Shown: piece after piece, positions 24,525 to 34,256 of the stretch | Layout of the letters: each line of letters opens with the position of its first letter | Numbering within the stretch: the stretch's first letter is position 1 | From: an uncultured SAR116 cluster alpha proteobacterium | GTDB taxonomy: Bacteria; Pseudomonadota; Alphaproteobacteria; Puniceispirillales; Marisalimonadaceae | Length of the DNA: 64,000 nt | Direction of reading: 5' to 3' | Assembly (NCBI GenBank): GCA_902517815.1 | Contig: CABYED010000001.1 | Span: forward strand, 248,001 to 312,000 | Translations under genes and position numbers: made by a program | The notes under the pieces: model-generated | Told to the model about the DNA's origin: nothing | The model's database searches: none | The model's input: only the letters and a program-made list of their open reading frames with translations

Positions 24525-25697
24525 TTAATCTTCAGACACAAGTTGCTTAGCTATTATCAATTTCTGCAGCTCATTTGTTCCTTCACCAATGGCTAACAAA
24601 GGAGCATCCCTATAATATCTCTCAATGTTATACTCTGGTGAATACCCAAATCCACCATGAATTCTCATTGCTTCTGTAGAGTTAAACAATGCTGTTTCGG
24701 TAGCAAAAAGCTTTGCCATCCCAGCTTGTAAATCTGATCTATTACCAGAATCATATGCCTTTGCAGCTTGTTCAGTTAATAGTCTAGAAGCTTCAAGTTT
24801 CGTTGCCATCTCGGCTAATTTAATTTGAATTGCTTGGTGTTCACTAATTGGTTTTCCAAATGTCTTCCTTATTTTTGCATATTCTATTGAATCTTCGAGA
24901 GAGGCTCTAGCCACACCAACGCCACGTGCAGCTACATTAATTCTTCCTAATTCAAGGCCCGCCAAAATTTGTTTGAGACCTTTTCCTTCTATTTCACCAA
25001 TCAAGTTAGAAGTCGGTACTTTTACATTTTCAAGTTGAACTTCGCCTGTATCAATTCCCCTATAACCCAATTTTTTGAGTTTTCTTGATACAAATCCATC
25101 TTTCTTTTCAACAAGAATTAGACTCATACCTTTATGAGCTGGTGTTATATCTGGGTCAGTTTTTACTAGAACAGCTAAAATAGTTCCTTGAACTGAGTTT
25201 GTAATCCATGTTTTTGTACCATCAATAATATATTCATTCCCAACTTTTTTTGCTCTGGTTTTTATTGATTGAAGGTCAGTACCACAATCTGGTTCCGTCA
25301 GTGCTATACCACCTCTTATCTCTCCAGTTGCAAACTTAGGAAGATAATATCTCTTCATCTCTTCAGTGCCAAATCTTTCTACAGCAGCACACATTATAAG
25401 ATGAGAATTAAAGATACCAGAAACTGACATCCATACAGCAGACACATTTTCTACTATTTTTGAGTAAGTAACTGCTGACAAACCTAAACCACCATACTCA
25501 GGAGAAATTGTAGCACCAAAGAGACCTAAATCTGCCATTTTATCTGCAATATCCTGTGGATATTTGTCTTGTGATTCAAATTCTTTTACATAAGGCTTTA
25601 CATCTTTTTCTAAGAATTTATTTATAGATTCTACTATTAAATTATCTTCAGAATCTGATTTTTCATTTTCGACTTCAATTATTTTATGTTCATTCAT
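24525..25697 (-). CDS. Acyl-CoA dehydrogenase
   Basis: A 390-residue flavoprotein. The FAD/substrate blocks ALTEPDCGTDLQSIKT, KTWITNS and RIHGGFGYSPEYNIERYYRDA are present, and the C-terminal IGEGTNELQ contains the position of the catalytic glutamate. An acidic N-terminal extension (about 20 residues) precedes the fold. The strong SD GGAG supports the start. The enzyme introduces a 2,3-double bond in a short acyl-CoA; the neighbouring MmgE/PrpD gene 21 nt upstream suggests a branched or dicarboxylic substrate such as a glutaryl- or methylsuccinyl-type CoA, but this is inference. Confidence 0.9.
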   Translation of the reverse strand: MNEHKIIEVENEKSDSEDNLIVESINKFLEKDVKPYVKEFESQDKYPQDIADKMADLGLFGATISPEYGGLGLSAVTYSKIVENVSAVWMSVSGIFNSHLIMCAAVERFGTEEMKRYYLPKFATGEIRGGIALTEPDCGTDLQSIKTRAKKVGNEYIIDGTKTWITNSVQGTILAVLVKTDPDITPAHKGMSLILVEKKDGFVSRKLKKLGYRGIDTGEVQLENVKVPTSNLIGEIEGKGLKQILAGLELGRINVAARGVGVARASLEDSIEYAKIRKTFGKPISEHQAIQIKLAEMATKLEASRLLTEQAAKAYDSGNRSDLQAGMAKLFATETALFNSTEAMRIHGGFGYSPEYNIERYYRDAPLLAIGEGTNELQKLIIAKQLVSED

Positions 25698-25718
25698 TAA
25701 TATCTCCTAAATTAATGA

Positions 25719-27101
25719 TTATAGATCTATCTGACTATACTCAAATATTGAATTGACATTATTTGCTTGATCAATCTTCAGCATTAAATCTGTCAACTGG
25801 TTAACTCTTTCATTTGATAAATATGGTTCTGTTAAACCTTTAAACTTTGATATAAATTCTTCATCTCTCATAAAATTTTCTGGTTCTCCTTTTGGAATCT
25901 TTACAAACTTTTCATAAGTCTTTCCTTTTACCACCATTTTTACCTTTGCACTCATAAATTCTGGACAGCACTTCTCGGCATCTTTATCAGGATTTACTTT
26001 TATTTTGTTACAAAGCGCTAGTGTGTCACTGTTATTTAAGTGATCTTTATAATCATCCCACTTTAATCCACCACTTTTAGCAGCTACAGCAGCACAAAAA
26101 GGCATTGAAAATTGACCATCAACAATACTTTTTGGATTTTGTTTATCCTCTAAAGGATATCCAATAATGTTCAGTGCTGTTTCGGACAGACCAATATCAA
26201 TATCATCCAAATCATCAATAGAGAAATCCAATTCTTTTTTTAGATCTATTATCCCATCAATTGCTGCATGACTATATCTACAAGATGGATAAGGTTTTAC
26301 TCCTAAGTTAAGTGTTTCAAATTTGCTACCTAAACCTTCCAATGCTTTTTTTAAATCTCCTCCTGAAGCGTATGCATTTAAATAACCCCACTGACCCTCA
26401 AAAGCTTGAGAAGGACCTTTGAAACCTTCCGCCGCCATTGTTGCGCAATTGAGACCGTTCTGTGCTGCTTGTCCTACATGCGATCTTTTTGTCCAAGCAC
26501 CATCTGTTAAAAATTGCATCGATCCAGCTGATTGGCTCAAAGCTATTCCAAATGCAGAAACAAACTGATCTTTTGTTAAGCCCATAAGGTAGCCCGCTGA
26601 AGCTACAGCACCAAACACACCACATGTAGCAGTTGGATGAAATCCTTTTTTATAATGCGCTGATGAACCTCCAGCTAATCCAAGTCTTATTTGTATTTCA
26701 TAACCAGCAACACATGCTGTTATTAATTCTTGTCCTGATGATTTATTCATTTGTGCTGCAGCCAAGGCGGCAGAAAGTATTGGGGCACTCGAATGTAAAG
26801 AAGCTTCTGCATGAGTGTCATCAAAATCAAGAGAATGAGCTAAAGTTCCATTAAGTAGAGCCGCTGCACTTGGAGAGTAACTATTTTTATCTGAAAAAAC
26901 TTGGCAACTTCCATTACTCATTTCTAATCTATCGATTGCTGCCACTAAACTAGCAGTTGATTCTGCATCATGTCTTGCTCGTATAATTATTCCAACAGTA
27001 TCAAGAATTAACAATTTTGTTCTTTTTATAACGTCTGAAGATAAATTTTCGTATCTAATTTCGGCACAAAACTCAGCAAACTTTTCGGTCATATTTTCCA
27101 T
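25719..27101 (-). CDS. MmgE/PrpD family protein (first of three)
   Basis: A 460-residue member of the family that includes 2-methylcitrate dehydratase and cis-aconitate decarboxylase. The LDTVGIII entry, the acidic active-site block HSLDFDDTHAEASLH, the KGFHPTATCGVFGA motif and TKRSHVGQAAQNG with the conserved Lys-Arg-His are all present, so it is probably active. It is followed by an acyl-CoA dehydrogenase gene, which differs from the prpBCD setting, so 2-methylcitrate need not be the substrate. Start supported by GGGAG. Confidence 0.85.
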   Translation of the reverse strand: MENMTEKFAEFCAEIRYENLSSDVIKRTKLLILDTVGIIIRARHDAESTASLVAAIDRLEMSNGSCQVFSDKNSYSPSAAALLNGTLAHSLDFDDTHAEASLHSSAPILSAALAAAQMNKSSGQELITACVAGYEIQIRLGLAGGSSAHYKKGFHPTATCGVFGAVASAGYLMGLTKDQFVSAFGIALSQSAGSMQFLTDGAWTKRSHVGQAAQNGLNCATMAAEGFKGPSQAFEGQWGYLNAYASGGDLKKALEGLGSKFETLNLGVKPYPSCRYSHAAIDGIIDLKKELDFSIDDLDDIDIGLSETALNIIGYPLEDKQNPKSIVDGQFSMPFCAAVAAKSGGLKWDDYKDHLNNSDTLALCNKIKVNPDKDAEKCCPEFMSAKVKMVVKGKTYEKFVKIPKGEPENFMRDEEFISKFKGLTEPYLSNERVNQLTDLMLKIDQANNVNSIFEYSQIDL

Positions 27102-27206
27102 TTATTTCTCCCAAAATATATTGAAAAGGTTAAACTAAAATTTCATTTTACAAAACTAAAAAATAATCATTAAGATATCGTTATTAAAATCATATGAGAA
27201 AACACC

Positions 27207-28481
27207 ATGACAAATCCTTTTGAATTAACTGCAACTGATGCAATTAAACTGATTGGTAACAATAAGTTATCAAGGTATGAGTGGGTACAAAGTTGTTTCG
27301 AAAGAATTCGTGAAAAAGAAGATCTTGTAAAAGCTTGGGTATACTTGGATGAAGATAGAGCCCTAGAAAAAGCTAAGCAGTTAGATAATGAAAATGATAA
27401 ATCACAACTTGGAATTCCATTTGGAATTAAAGATATAATTGATGCAAGTAATACACCTACTGGATTTGGAACTAATTTTTATCAAAATAATGTTCCTATG
27501 AGAGACGCTACTTCGGTATCCGTTGCAAAACAATCAGGATGTATTGTTATTGGCAAAACTGTATCTACTGAACTAGGACACAGAGCTCCTGGATTAACAA
27601 CAAACCCACATAATAAAGATTTTACTCCTGGAGGCTCAAGTTCTGGATCAGCTGCAGCTGTAGCATCTATGATGGCACCTGTTTGTTTTGGCACACAAAC
27701 TACTGGGTCAGTAATAAGACCTGCTGCTTACTGTGGAGTTATTGGGTATAAACCATCTTATGGTGATTTTGATAAATCAGGCATTCTACCAAATTCTCCA
27801 TCAATTGATACTTTAGGATTGATGTCTAGGTCAGTAGAAGATATTGCACTTTTTCGATCAATCCTTCTCGAAGAAGAATTAGTTTCAATACAAAAAGCAG
27901 ATTTAAGCAAAATTAAAATTGGATTTGTTAGAACACCACACTGGGATAAAACTGATGATTCTACAAAAGAAGCTTTTGAGCATTTTCTTAATTTACTCCG
28001 TTCAGATAAATTAAATGTAATTGATTTAGAAATTGATAACCTTATTTCAAAATCTGATGCACTTCATTTAGATATAAGTGGATATGAATTTAAAAGATCA
28101 ATATCTCACGAAAGATTCAATTATTATGACCAATTAAGTGACCAATTAAGGAATGGTAGGCTTAATGACGGATATCAATTAACTAATAAAAATTACCAGT
28201 TAGCTCTAAAAGACTTGTTAATTTTAAAAAATCAAATAGACGCTGTATTTGACGAGACTGATTTAATAATTACTCCTAGTGCACCTGGCGAGGCATTAAA
28301 AGGATTAGAATATACGGGATCACCAATATTTAATACAACGTGGTCTCTTAATGGAAATCCATGTATAACCCTACCCCTATTTAAGGGGAAACAAGAATTA
28401 CCAATTGGGTGTCAACTTGTTGCTAAGTTTGGAGAAGACGATCAACTATTAAATTATGCAAAAGCCTTCTTAGAACTTTAA
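27207..28481 (+). CDS. Amidase signature family hydrolase
   Basis: A 424-residue amidase. The Ser-cisSer-Lys triad is complete: K75 in FGIKDIIDAS, cis-serine in GGSSSGSAAAVA (residues 142-154), nucleophile S168 in GTQTTGSVIRPAA. Unlike GatA there is no gatCB context, so it is a stand-alone amidase for small amides or carbamoyl compounds. It is divergent from the MmgE/PrpD gene across 105 nt and overlaps the TRAP permease gene tail to tail by 4 nt. Substrate unknown. Confidence 0.88.
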   Translation: MTNPFELTATDAIKLIGNNKLSRYEWVQSCFERIREKEDLVKAWVYLDEDRALEKAKQLDNENDKSQLGIPFGIKDIIDASNTPTGFGTNFYQNNVPMRDATSVSVAKQSGCIVIGKTVSTELGHRAPGLTTNPHNKDFTPGGSSSGSAAAVASMMAPVCFGTQTTGSVIRPAAYCGVIGYKPSYGDFDKSGILPNSPSIDTLGLMSRSVEDIALFRSILLEEELVSIQKADLSKIKIGFVRTPHWDKTDDSTKEAFEHFLNLLRSDKLNVIDLEIDNLISKSDALHLDISGYEFKRSISHERFNYYDQLSDQLRNGRLNDGYQLTNKNYQLALKDLLILKNQIDAVFDETDLIITPSAPGEALKGLEYTGSPIFNTTWSLNGNPCITLPLFKGKQELPIGCQLVAKFGEDDQLLNYAKAFLEL

Positions 28482-29761
28482 TTAAAGTGAGATTCAACTA
28501 ATAGTTCTGGAAGTGTAAGTGCTAAAGCTGGGAATAGAAGCACTATGATTAATACAACTGTGTCAGAAATACAGAAAGGAAATGATCCTTTTATAACGGT
28601 TGTAACTGGTAAACCAGTTACTCCACTAACAGCAAACAAATTTAAACCAACAGGTGGTATAACACTTCCTATTTCTATACATAATGCTGTTAAAATTCCT
28701 AAATGAATAGGATCTACACCAAGAGCCAACGCAACAGGGAAATATATAGGTACAGTTAAAACTAAAATAGCTACACCTGTTAGAAACATGGATAAAAATA
28801 ATAACGATCCCATAAGTGCAAATAAAAATCCTGTTTTACTCAGACCCAATTCACCAGCCCATTCAGCAATCATTTGAGGCCAACCCATATTTGCAAGATA
28901 AAATTGGAAGATTCCAACACAACCCAATAGAAAAAACACAACTGCAGTTAGGTTCATAGTTCTTAGAGTTGTTGGCATTAATTCTTTCGCAAATGTTTTT
29001 CTTTTAAAGATTAATCCATAAAAAAGAGCATAACTAGCAGCGGCAGCACCTGCTTCAGTAGGAGTGAATAAACCTCCATATAAACCACCTAAAATAATTA
29101 CTGGCATTAACAAAGCAGGTAGAGCTTCTTTAAAACACCTCCAAACTTCACATAAATCAAATTTTCCTCGAGGTAATTTAATAAAAAGTGATACACTAAC
29201 AATTATAACTGCATCACTCATAGCCAACATCAATCCAGGAATTATACCTGCGAAAAACAAATCAACTATAGACATTTCTGTTATGACACCAAACAGTATC
29301 AAAGTTATACTTGGTGGAATAAGAAGTGCTATACCACCAGCTGAGGCAATAACTCCCGCTGCCATCCATTTTGGATAACCTCTTTTAATTAATTCGGGAT
29401 AAGCTATAACACTCATTGCAGCAGCCATTGCTGTGGATGAACCAGAAATTGCTCCAAATAAAACAGCTGCAAGCAATGTTGCATAAGCAAAGCCACCTGG
29501 AACCCATCCTACTATTGAGTCAGCAAATTTAAAAAGACTTGCAACTAAACCAGTTTTTTCCATTAAAAAACCAGCAAAAATAAAAAATGGAATAGCTACT
29601 AATGTATATTTAGTAAGAAAACTAAAAAAAGCTTCAAACAAGGTGCTATATGTTAAAAAATCGTCAAAGAGTACAAGAAGGCCTGTAGCACCAGCAAGAG
29701 CTATACCTATTGGGGCGCCAGCAAATAATAGACTAAATAAGGATCCTCCTAAAGCCCACAT
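28478..29761 (-). CDS. dctM: TRAP transporter large permease (DctM type)
   Basis: A 427-residue integral membrane protein with about 12 hydrophobic segments. IPFFIFAGFLME, AVLFGAISGSSTAMAAAM and the GGIALLIPPSITLI and IGSVIPPVGLNLF hairpin-like repeats are the DctM signature. It is the translocating subunit that works with the DctQ and DctP proteins upstream, using an ion gradient to import an organic acid. It is the last gene of the nine-gene minus-strand run and overlaps the amidase stop by 4 nt. Confidence 0.95.
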   Translation of the reverse strand: MWALGGSLFSLLFAGAPIGIALAGATGLLVLFDDFLTYSTLFEAFFSFLTKYTLVAIPFFIFAGFLMEKTGLVASLFKFADSIVGWVPGGFAYATLLAAVLFGAISGSSTAMAAAMSVIAYPELIKRGYPKWMAAGVIASAGGIALLIPPSITLILFGVITEMSIVDLFFAGIIPGLMLAMSDAVIIVSVSLFIKLPRGKFDLCEVWRCFKEALPALLMPVIILGGLYGGLFTPTEAGAAAASYALFYGLIFKRKTFAKELMPTTLRTMNLTAVVFFLLGCVGIFQFYLANMGWPQMIAEWAGELGLSKTGFLFALMGSLLFLSMFLTGVAILVLTVPIYFPVALALGVDPIHLGILTALCIEIGSVIPPVGLNLFAVSGVTGLPVTTVIKGSFPFCISDTVVLIIVLLFPALALTLPELLVESHFN

Positions 29762-29785
29762 TATATATTTCCTGTATTGTTAGTA

Positions 29786-30337
29786 TTAAACATCAGTAGC
29801 AGCTTCAACTTCTGCAGTAAAATGGTCACCCTTTACGTAACTATGAATATCTTCAATAAATTGAAGAAAGGCTACTAAAGACATTAATCCCATACCCAGA
29901 GCCAATATAAAATAAAAAGGCCACATAAAGAAAAATAAACTCTCAGTTCTTTCACCAAGTTGTATTGAATACTCAATGGTTGAATACGCTGTATATGTCA
30001 AAGAACCAGTGAATACAGAAACAAAGAGAGAAACAAAAATTTTACAAAAACCTACTGTTCTGTGAAAACCTTTTGCATTTAAAAGTTGTAACACAGCACT
30101 CATTACAAGATGATTTCTATTGATCTGTGTTACGCAAATGTAAAAGGCAACTGAAGAAACCATCATGTAAATAACAGCATCTTGGCCCCATTCAAAAACA
30201 ACACCAAAAATATATCTTCTAATAATTTCAGCTAACGCAAAGAGTGTGACGGCTATCATTAGGAATGCAGAACACCTACCTAATATAGCAGTGATAGAAG
30301 ACTGAATTTTGTTTGAGATTTTGTAAAAATTATCCAT
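29786..30337 (-). CDS. dctQ: TRAP transporter small permease (DctQ type)
   Basis: About 183 residues with four hydrophobic helices, the DctQ plan; FEWGQDAVIYMMV and the NRNHLVMSAVLQLL loop after helix 2 are characteristic. I start at the ATG at 30337; an in-frame TTG at 30346 also exists, and neither has a strong SD. Between it and the upstream binding-protein gene lies a terminator-type hairpin, which would reduce permease expression relative to the binding protein. dctM follows after 24 nt. Confidence 0.88.
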   Translation of the reverse strand: MDNFYKISNKIQSSITAILGRCSAFLMIAVTLFALAEIIRRYIFGVVFEWGQDAVIYMMVSSVAFYICVTQINRNHLVMSAVLQLLNAKGFHRTVGFCKIFVSLFVSVFTGSLTYTAYSTIEYSIQLGERTESLFFFMWPFYFILALGMGLMSLVAFLQFIEDIHSYVKGDHFTAEVEAATDV

Positions 30338-30353
30338 GATAATCAACTAAATA

Positions 30354-30383
30354 AAAAAGGCCTGACATAAGTCAGGCCTTTTT
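30354..30383 (-). terminator. Attenuator hairpin between dctP and dctQ
   Basis: A perfect 13-bp inverted repeat (AAAAAGGCCTGAC and GTCAGGCCTTTTT) with a 4-nt loop. In the direction of transcription (minus strand) it ends in six Ts, a textbook intrinsic terminator, only a few nt after the dctP stop codon and before dctQ. Partial readthrough would set an excess of periplasmic binding protein over permease. Confidence 0.9.
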
Positions 30384-30391
30384 AGATTGAT

Positions 30392-31561
30392 TTATTTTCT
30401 TGACTTTTTCTTGTATAAAGCTGTTCCTTTTGCAAATTTAGCAAAGTCGGAAGCAAACGCTGTACAATCAGTCTTTTCTAAAGCACTTGATCCCATTGGA
30501 TTAGCCGCAACTAAAGCTTTTGCTTCAGCAGTGAACTGGTCAACCATTTTGTCTCCAGTTGCATCAACCTTAGACTTAATCCAGTTATTAGTTGCACCAC
30601 CTTCTTTTGCTTGAAGAACTCCAGCTTCTTCAGGGCTCATCACATAAATTCCAGGTGCACTTTTATCAGTTACTTTAAACTTATCAACTAATCTTTTATC
30701 ATTACAAAAGTTAATAGCCTTTTGATAAGGAATAAAATCATTCATAATAATATCAGTTAGAGCTGCCTGTTGTTTTTTATCAAGAGTTGCCCACCATTTA
30801 TTTGATGCACCAATCCAGTAGTAATCACCGACAATACCATTAATCCCAGCAACTGTGAAATATGGAGCTTGTTCTTTGGTAGCATTAAATCCACCTAAAC
30901 TTGTAAGCAGTCCATCAATAACGCCAGTTTGAAGAGCAGGTGGAACATCACCAAAAGCCATTGTAGTAGGGTTTGCACCTAAAGCTCCTAACAATGCATT
31001 TTCAGCTGGTCCCATACTTCTAACCTTCTTACCGGCAAAATCAGCAGGAACTAACATTCTACTTTTAACAGCACCAGCACCCATGTACATACTTAGATGT
31101 CCAGAACCGAAAATAGTTATCCCGTGCTTGTCATTAAAAACTTTCTTTAATTGAGCAAAAGTTTTTGTTCCATCAAGGCCATTAATAGCACCAGGTGATG
31201 TTAATTTTCCAGCACCAACAATAGTATTAGCATATGGCTCAACACTTGAAGTTTTACCAAATTGACCAGTCATCATCTCAAGATTACCTTTTGTAAGAGC
31301 TTGAGTTCCTTTTGGAACATTATAAAGTGACTTAGCCCAATAAATCTGAACTTTACTTCCAGGAATTTTCTTCTCAACCTGCTCTGCAAAAAACATTTCT
31401 GCAATAGCTGCAGGATGTGGCGGACCAGAATGGTCAGAAGCCCAACGCATTTTAATAGGTTTTACAGCATGTCCATCAGCTAATGCTAAATTGGTTCCAG
31501 CTGCAAAAGTTAGGGCAACAGCGCCAGCTACACCTAACAATGATAGTTTATTTAATTTCAT
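30392..31561 (-). CDS. dctP: TRAP transporter periplasmic substrate-binding protein (DctP type)
   Basis: A 389-residue exported protein. The N-terminus has a clear Sec signal peptide (MKLNKLSLLGVAGAVALTF, cleavage after about residue 28 near LALADG). RSMGPAENALLGALGANPTTMAFGDVPPALQTGVIDGLLTS is the DctP core with the conserved arginine that contacts a carboxylate, so the ligand is probably an organic acid. GGAGGAAA upstream is one of the strongest SDs in the window, fitting an abundant protein. Located directly downstream of CoA-transferase/hydratase/lyase genes, it probably feeds that pathway. Confidence 0.93.
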   Translation of the reverse strand: MKLNKLSLLGVAGAVALTFAAGTNLALADGHAVKPIKMRWASDHSGPPHPAAIAEMFFAEQVEKKIPGSKVQIYWAKSLYNVPKGTQALTKGNLEMMTGQFGKTSSVEPYANTIVGAGKLTSPGAINGLDGTKTFAQLKKVFNDKHGITIFGSGHLSMYMGAGAVKSRMLVPADFAGKKVRSMGPAENALLGALGANPTTMAFGDVPPALQTGVIDGLLTSLGGFNATKEQAPYFTVAGINGIVGDYYWIGASNKWWATLDKKQQAALTDIIMNDFIPYQKAINFCNDKRLVDKFKVTDKSAPGIYVMSPEEAGVLQAKEGGATNNWIKSKVDATGDKMVDQFTAEAKALVAANPMGSSALEKTDCTAFASDFAKFAKGTALYKKKSRK

Positions 31562-31670
31562 TAAATTTCCTCCAAATATTTAGAATCACAACCTATAACG
31601 ATATGCTTTTCAGGTAAACCCTTAATTGCAATAAAACCAATTAATTAGTTAATATGTTATGTAATTCTGT

Positions 31671-32876
31671 TTAGATTATGCCTTTGTTTTTAAAAGTGCT
31701 TATTTGTTCACCAGTAAAACCGATCCCTTTAAGCACATCATCTGTATCTTCACCTAGTTCTGGGGCAGTTTTATCTTGAAAGGTGCAATCTGTCACATGT
31801 ACTGGTGTTTTCAATAAACTGATATCAACTCCCCTTTTTGTTTTTAATTTTTGGATATTTTTTCTGTCTTTTAAAAATGGGTTTTTTAAAGACTCTTTTA
31901 AATTTAAAATTGGAGCTGCTGGAACAACTCCTCCAAACACGTCCAGCCATTCAAAGGTATTTTTTTTCATTAATTCTTCATCAAGAATTCTAGTTATTTC
32001 GTCTCTATGTTTTTGCCTAGATGAAAAGTCAACAAACTTTGAATTGTCAATTAGATCCTCCCTACCTAGTTTTTTACAAAGAACAGGCCAAAAACTTTCC
32101 TTATTACACATTATGTAAATCCAACCATCTTTAGTTTTATACAATTGACAAGGAACTAAAATTGGATGAGCTGATCTATCTAATCTTTCACTTTTAAAAT
32201 CAGTGTTAAGTGTCCAGGCTGCCATATAACTTTGATTAAACATGGCCGTATCAAATAAATTAACATCTACATCTCTTCCAATACCAGTCGACCTTGCAGA
32301 TAGTATAGCACTTACTAGTCCAAATGACATGGTCAAACCTGACATATAATCTACTATTGAAAGTCCAAATCTTGAGGGAGGGCCATCAGGTTCACCTGTA
32401 AGAGAAAAATAACCAGCCTCTGCTTGCATAAGATAATCATATCCTGGCCAATTTTTTCTTGGTCCCTCTCTTCCGTACGCAGAACAATGTGCTGAAACAA
32501 TCGATTTATTATATTGTTTAAGCTGATCATAGGTTATTCCAAGTTTTTCAGGAACATCCCCTCTTAAATTGTTAGAAACTGCGTCAGCATTCTCAATTAA
32601 TTTTTGCAGAATAATTTTTCCATCATTAGACATTATGTCTAAAGTTATACTTTTTTTATTTCTGTTAAGAGCTTGAAAAAAAATACTGGAAGCAGAATTT
32701 CTATCTTCACCATCTATAAAATAAGGACCAATTGCTCTTAAATAATCACCACTTGTACCTGCTGGTTCAACTTTAATTACTTCTGCTCCTAAATCAGCTA
32801 AATATTGAGTGCCAAATGGTCCCGCTCCATATTGCTCAAAGGCAATTACCCTGACTCCTGATAAAGGTAAATCCAT
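31671..32876 (-). CDS. Family III (CaiB/BaiF) CoA-transferase
   Basis: A 401-residue family III CoA-transferase. It begins LPLSGVRVIAFEQYGAGPFGTQYLADLGAEVIKVEP-like, and has the RNKKSITLDI, YDYLMQAEAGYFSLTGEPDGPP and GRDVDVNLFDTA blocks, with the catalytic aspartate position in the segment around residue 170. Such enzymes move CoA between carboxylic acids or within a dicarboxylate. It is 12 nt downstream of the small MaoC hydratase gene and shares the run with a citramalyl-CoA-lyase-type enzyme, so a C4/C5 dicarboxylate (mesaconate, itaconate or citramalate type) is the likely acid. Confidence 0.88.
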   Translation of the reverse strand: MDLPLSGVRVIAFEQYGAGPFGTQYLADLGAEVIKVEPAGTSGDYLRAIGPYFIDGEDRNSASSIFFQALNRNKKSITLDIMSNDGKIILQKLIENADAVSNNLRGDVPEKLGITYDQLKQYNKSIVSAHCSAYGREGPRKNWPGYDYLMQAEAGYFSLTGEPDGPPSRFGLSIVDYMSGLTMSFGLVSAILSARSTGIGRDVDVNLFDTAMFNQSYMAAWTLNTDFKSERLDRSAHPILVPCQLYKTKDGWIYIMCNKESFWPVLCKKLGREDLIDNSKFVDFSSRQKHRDEITRILDEELMKKNTFEWLDVFGGVVPAAPILNLKESLKNPFLKDRKNIQKLKTKRGVDISLLKTPVHVTDCTFQDKTAPELGEDTDDVLKGIGFTGEQISTFKNKGII

Positions 32877-32887
32877 ATTATTATTCT

Positions 32888-33427
32888 CTAATTAGTTGCT
32901 TCATTTATAATTTCGTCAACTACACTATGTCCACGTTTGGCCACCAAGAAAGATCTTACCATATCCATTACAACAATTTTGTCTTGATTTTTACCAATAT
33001 GTCTTACCTTTACTATACCTTGTGTGGGTCTTGATTTCGATTCTCTTTTGTCTAAAACTTCAGTTTCAGAGTATAATGTATCACCAACAAACACAGGTGC
33101 GGGTATTTTTATTTCTTCCCATCCCAAATTAGCTATTGCTTTTTGGCTAGTGCCACTAACACACATCCCTGTTACAAGGGCTAGAGTAAAAGCCGAATTA
33201 ACCAAATATTTCCCAAACTCAGATTTAGAGGCATAATTTGCATCAAAGTGAATTGGGTGTGTGTTCATTGTTAAATTTGTAAACCATATATTATCAGCTT
33301 CGCTTACCGTTCTTCCAGGCCAATGCTCATAAACGTCTCCTACTTGAAAATCTTCAAAATATCTACCTGGATCTTCTCTATACCTTTGGGGTCCTATTTT
33401 TTTAATTCCATAAGAATTTTCATCCAT
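32888..33427 (-). CDS. MaoC-family (R)-hydratase
   Basis: A 179-residue hot-dog protein. GRTVSEADNIWFTNLTMNTHPIHFDANYA is the MaoC hydratase-2 catalytic block, with the His of HPIHFD and the preceding Asn/Asp region forming the active site. The N-terminus YREDPGRYFEDFQVGDVYEHWPGRT resembles the first half of mesaconyl-CoA (beta-methylmalyl-CoA) hydratase. It adds water to an enoyl-CoA. It has a strong SD (GGGAGG) and sits 11 nt before the CoA-transferase and directly behind the lyase gene; it may be the mesaconyl- or itaconyl-CoA hydratase. Confidence 0.88.
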   Translation of the reverse strand: MDENSYGIKKIGPQRYREDPGRYFEDFQVGDVYEHWPGRTVSEADNIWFTNLTMNTHPIHFDANYASKSEFGKYLVNSAFTLALVTGMCVSGTSQKAIANLGWEEIKIPAPVFVGDTLYSETEVLDKRESKSRPTQGIVKVRHIGKNQDKIVVMDMVRSFLVAKRGHSVVDEIINEATN

Positions 33428-34240
33428 TTAATCCTCCCTTGATATAATCAGTCTTGCAACCGCTAACACAGGTGCATCAACCATTTTACCTTGATATTTA
33501 AAAGCACCAGAACCTGCTGTTTTTGCTTCCTGTAAAACACCTTTTGCCCATTCAAGTTCTTCTGTAGTAGGTCTGTAAGCATCGTGAATAGGTTTTATCT
33601 GATCTGGATGTATAGCAAAACGTCCTTTGAAACCCATGGTTTTGACGTATAAAGTCTCTTCCCTACATCCATTAGGATCTCTGAAATCTAGCCATACACC
33701 ATCAAGAGCAAGTGTGTTGTATAATGCTGCAGCGTTAATAATTTTACCCCTTCCATACGCTAAACTGGCTTTACCCATATCACCACCGGTAGATGCACAA
33801 TAATCTGCTGACCCAAATCCAATTCCAGAAAACTCTATGTTTGAACAATCCCAACTTTCAATACTTGCAATACCACGCGGCGTTTCAATTTGAGGTAAAA
33901 TTAATATATTAGTTCCAAGATCTTTTAAAAAAGTCCTACATTCATCAGCAGACTCTATTTTAGGAATGGCAATAGAGTATGGAAGAGAAGGTAAAGACCT
34001 TAACATTTCTATATCATGTTGATACTCTTCAGTATCTAAAGCATTAATCCGCAATAATAGCTTATCTGCTTGATCGTCATAATTTCTATTTGCCAAATCA
34101 ACAAAATTAGATCTTCCCATAGCTTTGTTTTCATGGGCCAAACCATCTTCTAAATCAAAAATAACTTTATCGGCCCCAGATCCTATAGCCTTTGGCAATC
34201 TTTCAATTTTATCCGTTGGTAAAAATAAAATACTTCTCAA
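33428..34240 (-). CDS. HpcH/HpaI-fold CoA-ester lyase (CitE/Mcl type)
   Basis: A 270-residue TIM-barrel lyase. RSILFLPTDKIERLPKA, the Mg site DKVIFDLEDG, IPKIESADE, ILPQIETPRGI, GIGFGSADYCASTGGD and RFAIHPDQIKPIHDAYRPT follow the order of malyl-CoA/(S)-citramalyl-CoA lyases and citrate-lyase beta subunit. No citrate lyase alpha/gamma genes are near, so it acts on a free CoA-ester, cleaving for example citramalyl-CoA to acetyl-CoA and pyruvate. The start is a TTG with GGAG 6 nt before it. It is directly followed by the MaoC hydratase. Confidence 0.87.
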   Translation of the reverse strand: MRSILFLPTDKIERLPKAIGSGADKVIFDLEDGLAHENKAMGRSNFVDLANRNYDDQADKLLLRINALDTEEYQHDIEMLRSLPSLPYSIAIPKIESADECRTFLKDLGTNILILPQIETPRGIASIESWDCSNIEFSGIGFGSADYCASTGGDMGKASLAYGRGKIINAAALYNTLALDGVWLDFRDPNGCREETLYVKTMGFKGRFAIHPDQIKPIHDAYRPTTEELEWAKGVLQEAKTAGSGAFKYQGKMVDAPVLAVARLIISRED

Positions 34241-34256
34241 ATTTATCTCCTATTTT

